Both the position numbers and the translations under genes were made by a program. Source: Hydrogenovibrio sp. UBA654 (GTDB taxonomy: Bacteria; Pseudomonadota; Gammaproteobacteria; Thiomicrospirales; Thiomicrospiraceae). From it: a DNA stretch of 26,153 bases. The notes beneath the pieces were generated by a model that saw only the letters and a program-made list of their open reading frames with translations, did not search any database and was not told the DNA's origin. Position 1 is the stretch's first letter, and the number at the start of each line of letters is the position of its first letter. Shown here piece after piece: positions 7,765 to 14,699 of the stretch. Where the stretch lies: NCBI GenBank assembly GCA_002299585.1, contig DBOE01000049.1:1-26153 (forward strand). Reading direction: 5' to 3'.

Positions 7765-8589
7765 ATGTCTTTTAAGAAAAAAATTATATCTTCTGATCTT
7801 AGCGCACCCTTAGTTATGGCAATACTTAATATTACCCCAGACTCTTTTTCAGATGGTGGTTATTTTACTAATAAAGATATGGTAAAAAAACAATTAGAAT
7901 TAATGGTATCGGCAGGGGTAGATATTGTTGATATTGGTGGTGAGTCAACCAGACCAAGTGCAGATCCAGTAGCTTTAACAGAAGAGCTGGATAGGGTTTT
8001 ACCTGTTGTTGAACTGATTAAGAATGAATTTGAATTACCGGTTTCTATTGATACTTATAAAGTTGGGGTAATGTCCGAGTCAATAAAGCTTGGTGTTGAT
8101 TTAGTTAATGATATAAATGCATTACAGGCAGACGGAGCTAAAGAATTAGTTGCTAAATCTGGCGTTTTTGCCTGTTTAATGCATAAAAAAGGTTTACCAA
8201 AAAATATGCAACAAGCACCTGTGTACCAAGATGTTGTTACAGAAGTTACCTGTTTTTTATTAGAACAGGCTAAAATGTGTAAAGAAATAGGTATTGATAA
8301 AAATAAATTGTTAATTGACCCAGGTTTTGGATTTGGTAAAAATACTCAGCATAATATCAGTCTGTTTAAAGAGCTAGGTAAGTTTTCCAAGTTAGGATTT
8401 CCTCTATTGGTCGGAGTTTCTAGAAAAAAAATAATTGCAGATGTTTTGGGTGGATTATCAATAAATGATCGAATGGTTGGTAGTGTCTCTGCGGCAATAT
8501 TAGCCAGTTTTAAAGGTGCTAAAATAGTTAGGGTTCATGATTTTCAAGAAACCCTACAAGCATTTAAAATAATAGCTGAGTTAAGGTAG
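7765..8589 (+). CDS. folP: Dihydropteroate synthase
   Basis: DHPS condenses 6-hydroxymethyl-dihydropterin pyrophosphate with p-aminobenzoate in folate synthesis and is the target of sulfonamides. The 274 residues form the expected TIM barrel. Ligand residues line up with E. coli numbering: N22 in ILNITPDSFSDGG, T62-R63-P64 in GGESTRPSA, and D96 in VSIDTYK. The later motifs NDINAL, IDPGFGFGK, GVSRKK and VRVHD are also present. Phe28 and Pro64, positions often altered in resistant enzymes, are the usual residues. In the conserved loop usually written LMHM-x-G-x-P-x-TMQ this protein reads LMHKKGLPKNMQ, two unusual substitutions. It is followed by glmM as in E. coli. Confidence 0.96.
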   Translation: MSFKKKIISSDLSAPLVMAILNITPDSFSDGGYFTNKDMVKKQLELMVSAGVDIVDIGGESTRPSADPVALTEELDRVLPVVELIKNEFELPVSIDTYKVGVMSESIKLGVDLVNDINALQADGAKELVAKSGVFACLMHKKGLPKNMQQAPVYQDVVTEVTCFLLEQAKMCKEIGIDKNKLLIDPGFGFGKNTQHNISLFKELGKFSKLGFPLLVGVSRKKIIADVLGGLSINDRMVGSVSAAILASFKGAKIVRVHDFQETLQAFKIIAELR

Positions 8590-8605
8590 GAGTAGGTTAT
8601 ATTTT

Positions 8606-9934
8606 ATGGAAAAAAAATATTTTGGAACAGATGGAATAAGAGGGCATGTTGGCAAGGGTATAATTTCGCCAGATAAAGTTTTGCAGTTGGGCTGGGCTAC
8701 GGGAAGAGTTATTAAAACACATGGGGAAAGCTCGGTGATGATTGGTAAAGATACGCGTATTTCAGGATATATGCTTGAATCTGCACTTGAAGCGGGTTTT
8801 ATTGCCGCAGGTGTAGATGTATATTTATTAGGTCCCATGCCAACTCCCGCAGTTGCCTATCTTACCCAGACATTTCATGCGGATGCAGGCATAGTTATTA
8901 GTGCGTCACATAATCCACACTATGACAATGGTATTAAATATTTTTCTGCAAAAGGTAAAAAAATTACCGATGAAATAGAACTTGAAGTAGAAAAAGCATT
9001 TGATGCTCCTATGGAAGTAGTAAGTTCATCTGATCTTGGGCGTGCAAAAAGGGTTGCAGATGCACCAGGTAGGTATATTGAATTTTGCAAAAGTACTTAT
9101 GATTGTGCAGTTAATCTTAGTGGTTATAAAATAGTATTAGATTGTGCCAACGGGGCAACTTACCATATTGCACCAGAAGTATTTAAAGAGTTAGGTGCAG
9201 AAGTTGTGGCGATTGGTGTAAGCCCAGATGGCATCAATATTAATTCAGGTTGTGGTGCGACAGATTTAGCCTTATTACAAAAAACTGTTGTGGTTGAAAA
9301 AGCTGATTTTGGGGTTGCCTTTGATGGTGATGGTGATCGGGTAATGATGGTTGATCATGAAGGTGAAGTTGTGGATGGAGATGGAATTTTATATATTTTA
9401 GCCAGTAGCACAAAAAATAGTTCTAAAGGAGTGGTAGGAACTCTAATGAGTAATTTAGGTCTTGAATTGGCTATAAAAGATTTAGGTTTAGATTTTATGA
9501 GAACTGATGTTGGAGATAGATATGTTATGCAAGCACTGGTTGAAAAAGGCTGGTTATATGGGGCAGAGCCTTCAGGGCATGTTCTATGTTTAGATAAAGC
9601 TTCAACTGGTGATGGGATAATTGCTTCTTTGCAAGTAGTTTCAATAATAGTAGAGCAAAATAAAACTTTAAAAAGCTTATGCGATGGTGTAACAAGATAT
9701 CCGCAAATATTAAAAAATATAAAAGTCACTAAAAAAATTGATTTGTCAAAAAACTTTAATATTCAAAAAGCAATACACTTTGTGGAGCAAGAAATGAATG
9801 GTAGAGGAAGGGTGTTGCTAAGGGCTTCTGGTACAGAGCCATTGGTCAGGGTAATGGTTGAAGGAGAAACTGTTGAATTAATAAAACCACATGTCGAGCT
9901 ACTGGTTAAAATAGTAGAAAGTGAGTTTTGTTGA
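8606..9934 (+). CDS. glmM: Phosphoglucosamine mutase
   Basis: GlmM converts glucosamine-6-phosphate to glucosamine-1-phosphate on the path to UDP-N-acetylglucosamine, needed for peptidoglycan and lipopolysaccharide. The 442 residues have all family marks: FGTDGIRG near the N-terminus, the phosphoserine loop ISASHNPHYDNG with catalytic Ser at 101 (E. coli 102), the Mg-binding loop DGDGDR at 240-245, the sugar-binding EPSGH segment, and the phosphate-binding RASGTEPLVRVMVE near the C-terminus. The start has a good ribosome binding site (AGGAG at 8588-8592, plus AGG nearer the ATG). It lies 16 bases after folP, so the two form an operon. Confidence 0.97.
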   Translation: MEKKYFGTDGIRGHVGKGIISPDKVLQLGWATGRVIKTHGESSVMIGKDTRISGYMLESALEAGFIAAGVDVYLLGPMPTPAVAYLTQTFHADAGIVISASHNPHYDNGIKYFSAKGKKITDEIELEVEKAFDAPMEVVSSSDLGRAKRVADAPGRYIEFCKSTYDCAVNLSGYKIVLDCANGATYHIAPEVFKELGAEVVAIGVSPDGININSGCGATDLALLQKTVVVEKADFGVAFDGDGDRVMMVDHEGEVVDGDGILYILASSTKNSSKGVVGTLMSNLGLELAIKDLGLDFMRTDVGDRYVMQALVEKGWLYGAEPSGHVLCLDKASTGDGIIASLQVVSIIVEQNKTLKSLCDGVTRYPQILKNIKVTKKIDLSKNFNIQKAIHFVEQEMNGRGRVLLRASGTEPLVRVMVEGETVELIKPHVELLVKIVESEFC

Positions 9935-9944
9935 TTTGTCAAGA

Positions 9945-9973
9945 TTGTAATTTAAAAAAAAAGTAGCTACTAT
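9945..9973 (+). promoter_or_regulatory. Candidate promoter for tpiA-secG
   Basis: TTGTAA (9945-9950), a 17-base spacer and TACTAT (9968-9973) lie in the 71-base gap between glmM and tpiA, about 30 bases before the start. A nearby alternative -10 is TATAAG at 9971-9976. The match is moderate, and a promoter is plausible here only because the gap is long for this gene-dense region. Confidence 0.4.
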
Positions 9974-10005
9974 AAGCGACGATTTTGTGTTGGAGATCAA
10001 AAAGT

Positions 10006-10761
10006 ATGAGAAAACTATTTGTTGCTGGTAATTGGAAAATGCATGGTAATAAGACCTTTATCAAGGATTTGGTAACCGGTTTGAATGCTAAATCAGTATC
10101 GCTCAATAATGTGGATGTAGCGGTTTGTCCGCCTGCAATTTATTTAGATTTTGTAAATAAATGTCTTGCCACAGATAAAATTTTTTTAGGAGCACAAAAT
10201 ATTGCTATTGAGCCAGAGCAAGGTGCATTTACTGGCGAGATTTCTATTGCGATGGTTAAAGACATAGGTTGTTCGTATGTTATTTTAGGTCACTCTGAAC
10301 GCAGAGCGATTTATGGTGAAACTAATGAGCAGGTGGCAGATAAAACGGCAACCGCATTGTCGGCAAATATAACCCCAATAGTTTGCGTTGGTGAAACCTT
10401 AGCAGAAAGGGAAGCTGGCAAGTTAGAGTTAGTTATTTCTACACAGCTGAATACAGTTATTAATAAGGTTGGTATTGATGCGTTTGCAAATATTGTTATT
10501 GCTTATGAGCCAGTATGGGCGATAGGTACAGGCAAAACGGCATCATCTGCTCAAGCACAAGAAGTGCATGCATTTATTAGAAGTTTATTAGCCCAAAAAA
10601 ATGCAGAAGTAGCAGAAAAAGTAATTATTCAATATGGTGGAAGTGTAAAGCCGAACAATGCAAAAGAGTTATTTGCACAGCCAGATATTGATGGTGGATT
10701 GATTGGAGGGGCATCATTGAATGCCGATGATTTTATTGCAATTTGTACAGCTGGAGTTTAA
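10006..10761 (+). CDS. tpiA: Triosephosphate isomerase
   Basis: TpiA interconverts dihydroxyacetone phosphate and glyceraldehyde-3-phosphate in central carbon metabolism. The 251 residues have the catalytic set: K11 in AGNWKMHG, H96 in VILGHSERR, and E168 in AYEPVWAIGTGK, followed by loop 6, and the phosphate-binding GGSVKP and DGGLIGGASL segments. The start at 10006 gives the classical N-terminus MRKLFVAGNWK, with GGAG at 9992-9995 upstream; a TTG 21 bases earlier would add an unsupported seven residues. secG begins two bases after its stop, as in many bacteria where tpiA and secG are neighbours. Confidence 0.97.
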   Translation: MRKLFVAGNWKMHGNKTFIKDLVTGLNAKSVSLNNVDVAVCPPAIYLDFVNKCLATDKIFLGAQNIAIEPEQGAFTGEISIAMVKDIGCSYVILGHSERRAIYGETNEQVADKTATALSANITPIVCVGETLAEREAGKLELVISTQLNTVINKVGIDAFANIVIAYEPVWAIGTGKTASSAQAQEVHAFIRSLLAQKNAEVAEKVIIQYGGSVKPNNAKELFAQPDIDGGLIGGASLNADDFIAICTAGV

Positions 10762-10763
10762 TC

Positions 10764-11081
10764 GTGTTTAGTGTAGTTTTAATGATTCATTTAGTAATCG
10801 CATTCGTATTGGTGGTATTGGTTTTATTGCAGCATGGTAAAGGAGCTGATGCAGGAGCAAACTTTGGTGGAGGTTCTTCGCAAAGCGTATTTGGGGGTGC
10901 TGGTTCTAATAGTTTTATGCTAAAACTAACTGGTGTAGTAGCCACTATATTTTTTATAACTAGTTTGACGCTGGCTTATTTAGGAGCACAAAAATCTAAG
11001 GGTTACCAAAGTGTAACGCAAAAACCAGTGGTGGAAAAGGTAGACCCTAAAAGTATAGATGTACCAGTAGTTCCAGAATAA
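10764..11081 (+). CDS. secG: Protein-export membrane protein SecG
   Basis: SecG is the small accessory subunit of the SecYEG translocon in the inner membrane. The 105 residues contain two membrane helices (about 2-22 and 52-72) joined by the conserved cytoplasmic loop LLQHGKGADAGANFGGGSS and SVFGGAGSNSFM, which closely matches E. coli SecG (LMLQQGKGADMGASFG). I chose the GTG at 10764 because GGAG (10753-10756, inside the end of tpiA) lies seven bases upstream and the helix then starts at the usual place. A TTG at 10743 in the same frame is unlikely. The C-terminal tail is short and charged. tRNA-Leu follows, as in E. coli secG-leuU. Confidence 0.93.
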   Translation: MFSVVLMIHLVIAFVLVVLVLLQHGKGADAGANFGGGSSQSVFGGAGSNSFMLKLTGVVATIFFITSLTLAYLGAQKSKGYQSVTQKPVVEKVDPKSIDVPVVPE

Positions 11082-11108
11082 AGAGATTTATTTTTGTTAG
11101 TTTAGAAG

Positions 11109-11199
11109 CCTGCTGGATTTTGTCAGTTCAAGGCGGGGCACATGAGTTTACTAATGTAATCGAATGTTTCCCAACGCAGAAATGGCGTAATTCAGCAGG
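11109..11199. repeat. 91-base imperfect palindrome with 11-bp terminal inverted repeats
   Basis: The ends CCTGCTGGATT (11109-11119) and AATTCAGCAGG (11189-11199) are inverted repeats differing at one base, which as RNA would be a G-U pair. Inside, GGGGCACAT (about 11135-11143) can pair with ATGTTTCCC (11164-11172), and TTAC with GTAA around a TAAT loop at the centre. The segment is visibly richer in G+C than its flanks. It has no open frame and lies between the secG stop and tRNA-Leu. It could be a small palindromic interspersed repeat, or a structured RNA at the end of the secG transcript. Confidence 0.65.
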
Positions 11200-11201
11200 G
11201 T

Positions 11202-11207
11202 TATAAA
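11202..11207 (+). promoter_or_regulatory. Candidate -10 box for tRNA-Leu
   Basis: TATAAA lies 10 bases before the mature tRNA-Leu 5' end and directly after the 91-base palindrome. No good -35 is visible; it would have to fall inside the palindrome. Equally, the tRNA could be processed from the tpiA-secG transcript. Confidence 0.25.
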
Positions 11208-11217
11208 CAGCAAAAAA

Positions 11218-11302
11218 GCCGATGTGGTGGAATTGGTAGACACGCTACCTTGAGGGGGTAGTGGCGTAAGCTGTGCCGGTTCAACTCCGGTCATCGGCAC
11301 CA
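11218..11302 (+). tRNA. leuU: tRNA-Leu (anticodon GAG)
   Basis: An 85-base tRNA including an encoded CCA. The acceptor GCCGATG (11218-11224) pairs with CATCGGC (11292-11298), then A-CCA. The anticodon stem CTACC/GGTAG encloses the seven-base loop TTGAGGG, giving anticodon GAG, which reads CUC and CUU. A long variable arm (TGGC-GTAA-GCT) marks a class II tRNA as expected for leucine, and the T arm has TTCAACT. The position after secG matches E. coli leuU. Confidence 0.96.
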
Positions 11303-11358
11303 AATATATATGTTGTAATCGCCCATTTTAAAGAGGTGGTGCAATTGTTTAAAATTTC

Positions 11359-11374
11359 CATGATTATAATCATG
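11359..11374. promoter_or_regulatory. 16-bp perfect palindrome over the nuo -10 box (FNR-type operator candidate)
   Basis: CATGATTATAATCATG is its own reverse complement. Its core TGAT-TATA-ATCA matches the FNR-family consensus TTGAT-N4-ATCAA at all but the outermost base of each half. The best -10 box for nuoA, TATAAT at 11365-11370, lies entirely inside it, 30 bases before the start codon. A regulator bound here would block RNA polymerase, so repression is the simplest reading. The -35 region is poor (CAATTG at 17-base spacing, or TTGTTT at 14). Confidence 0.6.
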
Positions 11375-11400
11375 ATTTAGGTTGAAAGAGGTTAAGACCT

Positions 11401-11757
11401 ATGCTTGAAAATTATTTACCTGTATTAGTGTTCACAGCTCTAGGCTTGTTCTTTGGCATAGGACCTATGTTAATCGGTTATCTTTTGGGCCCCCAAAACC
11501 CAGATTCAGAAAAAGACTCGCCTTATGAATGTGGTTTTGAAGCATTTGAGGATTCTCGAATGAAGTTTGATGTCAGATTTTATCTAGTTGCTATCTTATT
11601 TATTATTTTCGATTTAGAAATTGCATTTTTATTTCCTTGGGCAATTGTGCTGGAAGAAGTCGGAACCTTTGGGCTGTTAGCTATGGCAGCTTTCTTATCC
11701 TTATTGGTAGTCGGTTTTATTTATGAATGGAATAAAGGAGCTCTTGAGTGGGAATAG
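11401..11757 (+). CDS. nuoA: NADH-quinone oxidoreductase subunit A
   Basis: NuoA is a small membrane-arm subunit of respiratory complex I, near the junction with the peripheral arm. The 118 residues have the three expected membrane helices (about 8-28, 62-82 and 90-110). The first loop carries the signature DSPYECGFEAFEDSRMKFDVRF's core elements, YECG and KFDVRFY, at about 41-61. The conserved FDLEIAFLFPW follows in helix 2. The start is preceded by AGAGG (11387-11391). It opens the 14-gene nuo cluster. Its 3' end overlaps nuoB by ten bases, and the only visible promoter region of the operon is the 98 bases between tRNA-Leu and this gene. Confidence 0.96.
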   Translation: MLENYLPVLVFTALGLFFGIGPMLIGYLLGPQNPDSEKDSPYECGFEAFEDSRMKFDVRFYLVAILFIIFDLEIAFLFPWAIVLEEVGTFGLLAMAAFLSLLVVGFIYEWNKGALEWE

Positions 11758-12224
11758 AGGGTGCTTTAAAAGAAAGTATTGTAACTACTTCTGCAGATAA
11801 GTTAATTAACTGGGCTAGAACTGGTTCTCTATGGCCTATGACTTTTGGCTTGGCATGTTGTGCAGTAGAAATGATGCAAGCTGGAGCTTCTCGTTATGAT
11901 TTAGATAGGTTTGGGATCATTTTCAGACCTAGTCCTAGGCAGTCAGATGTAATGGTGGTAGCAGGTACTTTAGTGAATAAAATGGCGCCTGCTCTACGAA
12001 AAGTGTATGACCAAATGGCAGAACCGCGTTGGGTTATTTCAATGGGTTCCTGTGCAAATGGTGGTGGGTATTATCATTATTCTTATTCGGTTGTGCGAGG
12101 TTGTGATCGTATAGTGCCAGTAGATATTTATGTACCAGGTTGTCCACCTACTGCTGAAGCCCTTTTGTATGGCATTATTCAGTTGCAAAATAAAATTAAA
12201 CGCACTAATACTATTGCTCGCTAG
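11748..12224 (+). CDS. nuoB: NADH-quinone oxidoreductase subunit B
   Basis: NuoB (PSST in mitochondria) holds the terminal cluster N2, which passes electrons to quinone. In this 158-residue protein the four [4Fe-4S] ligands are present as the adjacent pair C37-C38 in FGLACCAVE, C102 in SMGSCANGGGYY and C132 in VPGCPPTAEALLYG. The start is a GTG at 11748 inside the end of nuoA, supported by AGGAG at 11736-11740 seven bases upstream, and it gives a normal-length protein. Translation is thus probably coupled to nuoA. The N-terminus is short, as in mitochondrial-type and many proteobacterial NuoB proteins. Confidence 0.96.
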   Translation: MGIEGALKESIVTTSADKLINWARTGSLWPMTFGLACCAVEMMQAGASRYDLDRFGIIFRPSPRQSDVMVVAGTLVNKMAPALRKVYDQMAEPRWVISMGSCANGGGYYHYSYSVVRGCDRIVPVDIYVPGCPPTAEALLYGIIQLQNKIKRTNTIAR

Positions 12225-12236
12225 GTTAGTAAAAAT

Positions 12237-12920
12237 ATGAAACTATCAGTATTAGACTTAAAAGAAAATGTTGATAAGGTGTTGGGTAACGCGGTAGTTG
12301 CTTCAGTTTTAGATAATGGTGAGTTGACTATTGAAATTGCACCAACCACGGCACTTAACAATTTTGAATTGCTAAAAAATGAATTAAAATTTGAGCAGTT
12401 AATTGATGTTTGTGGAGTTGATTATTTAAGTTTTGGTGAAACCAATTGGGAGACTAGAACTGCGGTAAATAAAGGTTTTAGTCGAGGTGTTTTTGATTTT
12501 GCTGAGGAGGAAGATGATGCAGATTTAATGAAGCCAAGACGCTTTGCATCGGTTTATCACTTATTATCAGTTACAAAAAATGTGCGGATAAGAGTTAAGG
12601 TTTTCCCTGAGGATACTAAAATGCCAATAGTACCGTCAGTAGTATCTGTATGGACTTGTGCAGATTGGTTTGAAAGAGAATCTTTTGATTTATTAGGCAT
12701 TATTTATGAAGGTCATCCAGATTTAAGGCGTTTATTAACAGATTATGGGTTTATTGGTCATCCATTACGCAAAGATTTTCCATTAGTGGGGGAGGTAGAA
12801 ATGCGTTATGACAATGAGAAAAAGCGGGTTGTTTATGAGCCAGTGCAAATAGAAAATAGGGTGAATGTTCCTAGAGTTATTCGTGAAGATAAAATCACAA
12901 ATACAGAGCAAGGTAAATAG
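12237..12920 (+). CDS. nuoC: NADH-quinone oxidoreductase subunit C
   Basis: NuoC (30 kDa subunit) is a peripheral-arm scaffold subunit next to NuoD. The C-terminal half carries the family signature: WFERESFDLLGI, then GHPDLRRLLTDYGF and GHPLRKDFPLVGE (about residues 142-183). At 227 residues it is slightly long because of an insertion (about residues 66-100) with FSRGVF and an acidic patch EEEDDAD before RFASVYHLLSV; I recall similar insertions in some gammaproteobacterial NuoC proteins. In E. coli nuoC and nuoD are fused; here they are separate with eight bases between. The Shine-Dalgarno signal is weak. Confidence 0.95.
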   Translation: MKLSVLDLKENVDKVLGNAVVASVLDNGELTIEIAPTTALNNFELLKNELKFEQLIDVCGVDYLSFGETNWETRTAVNKGFSRGVFDFAEEEDDADLMKPRRFASVYHLLSVTKNVRIRVKVFPEDTKMPIVPSVVSVWTCADWFERESFDLLGIIYEGHPDLRRLLTDYGFIGHPLRKDFPLVGEVEMRYDNEKKRVVYEPVQIENRVNVPRVIREDKITNTEQGK

Positions 12921-12928
12921 GATAATAT

Positions 12929-14182
12929 ATGTCTGAAATTCGTAACTATACATTAAACTTTGGTCCACAGCATCCGTCTGCTCATGGGGTGTTACGGCTT
13001 GTTTTAGAATTAGACGGAGAAACTATAGTTCGCTCTGATCCGCATATTGGGTTACTACATCGTGGCACAGAAAAGCTAGTTGAATATAAGCCTTATAATC
13101 AGTCTATTGGTTATATGGATCGTCTAGATTATGTTTCTATGATGTCAAACGAACATGCCTATGTTATGGCAATTGAAAAAATGCTTGATATTAAAGTGCC
13201 AGAAAGAGCCCAGTATATTCGGGTTATGTTTGATGAAATTACTCGCCTTCTAAACCATTTAATGTGGCTAGGTGCCCATGCTCTTGATATTGGTGCTATG
13301 ACTATTTTCTTGTATGCATTTAGAGAACGAGAAGATTTAATGGATTGCTATGAAGCTGTTTCTGGGGCAAGAATGCATGCAACCTATTATCGACCAGGTG
13401 GGGTTTATCGTGATTTACCTGATTCTATGCCTAAGCATAAAGCATCAAAATGGCACTCTGGTAAAAAGTTAGATAAGTTAAACGCAATACGAGAAGGTAC
13501 TTTATTAGATTTTATAGAGTCATTTACGCAAAGATTTCCTGGCTATATAGATGAGTATGAGGTTTTATTAACTGATAATCGTATTTGGAAACAAAGAACT
13601 GTTGATATTGGTATAGTTTCGCCAGAAAGAGCTTTGCAGTTAGGCTTTACTGGCCCAATGTTAAGAGGTTCTGGTATTGCTTGGGATTTGCGTAAAAAAC
13701 AACCCTATGAAGTCTATGATAAGTTAGATTTTGATATCCCTGTTGGGGTAACTGGTGATTGTTATGACCGCTATTTAGTTCGAGTGCAAGAAATGCGTGA
13801 ATCAAATAAAATCATCAAACAGTGTGTTGATTGGCTTAACAAAAACCCAGGTCCGGTAATGACTGATGATAATAGAGTAGCCCCACCTAGTAGAGAGTAT
13901 GCGAAAACTAACATGGAAGCTCTTATTCACCACTTTAAACTATTTACCGAAGGTTATACGATTCCTTCTGGAGAAATATATAGTGCGGTTGAGCACCCAA
14001 AAGGTGAGTTTGGTATTTATATGATTTCTGATGGAGCCAATAAGCCTTATAGAATGAAAGTTAGGGCTCCAGGATTTACTCATTTAGCGTCTTTGGACGA
14101 AATGGTTAAGGGGCATATGATAGCTGATGTAGTGGCTATTATCGGTACACAAGATATAGTTTTTGGGGAGGTTGATAGATGA
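12929..14182 (+). CDS. nuoD: NADH-quinone oxidoreductase subunit D
   Basis: NuoD (49 kDa subunit) forms the quinone-binding pocket together with NuoB and descends from the [NiFe]-hydrogenase large subunit. The 417-residue protein is full length. It starts with the conserved NFGPQHPSAHGVLRLVLEL, containing the beta-hairpin histidine that contacts the quinone head, followed by HIGLLHRGTEKLVE, YMDRLDYVSMM, the later YDVYDKLDFDIP-like segment (here YEVYDKLDFDIPVG), and the C-terminal segment ending DIVFGEVDR. The hydrogenase metal cysteines are absent, as in all NuoD. Its stop overlaps the nuoE start as ATGA. Confidence 0.97.
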   Translation: MSEIRNYTLNFGPQHPSAHGVLRLVLELDGETIVRSDPHIGLLHRGTEKLVEYKPYNQSIGYMDRLDYVSMMSNEHAYVMAIEKMLDIKVPERAQYIRVMFDEITRLLNHLMWLGAHALDIGAMTIFLYAFREREDLMDCYEAVSGARMHATYYRPGGVYRDLPDSMPKHKASKWHSGKKLDKLNAIREGTLLDFIESFTQRFPGYIDEYEVLLTDNRIWKQRTVDIGIVSPERALQLGFTGPMLRGSGIAWDLRKKQPYEVYDKLDFDIPVGVTGDCYDRYLVRVQEMRESNKIIKQCVDWLNKNPGPVMTDDNRVAPPSREYAKTNMEALIHHFKLFTEGYTIPSGEIYSAVEHPKGEFGIYMISDGANKPYRMKVRAPGFTHLASLDEMVKGHMIADVVAIIGTQDIVFGEVDR

Positions 14183-14697
14183 GTGAAAAAAATCAACTTG
14201 CCGAAGAACTAAAAGTAAGTGTGATTCAAGGTGATGTTAAAACAAGAATTGATCGCTGGATAGCTAATTATCCTGAAGAAAATAGAAAATCAGCTTTAAT
14301 GCCTGCTTTAAGAATTGTGCAAGAAACTAGTAATGGTTACTTAACCACTGAGCTGATGGATCAAATAGCAGAGTATTTGCAAGTTAGACCGATTGAAGTT
14401 TATGAAGTGGCAACTTTTTATTCTATGTATCAGCATAAACCAGTAGGTAGGCATCAAATCTGTCTGTGTACCAATTTATCGTGTATGTTAAGAGGTTCTG
14501 ATGAACTTTTGGAGCATATTAAACACAAGATTTCTGTAACAAATACAGGTGAAGTTTCACCTGATGGTAAATTTTCGGTTAGAAAAGTTGAGTGTGCGGG
14601 AGCTTGTGGTGGCGCACCTATGATGTGGATAGGTAAAGATTATCATGAAAATCTTACCGAAGAAACTATTGATGAAATTTTGGATGGTTTGGAGTAG
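14179..14697 (+). CDS. nuoE: NADH-quinone oxidoreductase subunit E
   Basis: NuoE (24 kDa subunit) is part of the NADH dehydrogenase module and carries the off-path [2Fe-2S] cluster N1a. In these 172 residues the four ligands are visible as C97 and C102 (CTNLSC spacing) and C139 and C143 (CAGAC). A further cysteine, C95, precedes the first ligand. The N-terminal helical bundle precedes the thioredoxin-like fold, with YEVATFYSMY conserved at about residues 74-83. Translation is coupled to nuoD by a four-base ATGA overlap, and nuoF begins two bases after its stop. Confidence 0.96.
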   Translation: MSEKNQLAEELKVSVIQGDVKTRIDRWIANYPEENRKSALMPALRIVQETSNGYLTTELMDQIAEYLQVRPIEVYEVATFYSMYQHKPVGRHQICLCTNLSCMLRGSDELLEHIKHKISVTNTGEVSPDGKFSVRKVECAGACGGAPMMWIGKDYHENLTEETIDEILDGLE

Positions 14698-14699
14698 TT

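Noticed and set aside
9952..9962. A-rich tract between glmM and tpiA as a terminator
   Set aside because: No stem precedes it on either strand.
9985..10005. TTG start extending TpiA by seven residues
   Set aside because: GGAG is placed for the ATG at 10006, which gives the classical N-terminus.
10743..10763. TTG start extending SecG by seven residues into tpiA
   Set aside because: The GTG at 10764 has GGAG seven bases upstream and fits the family N-terminus.
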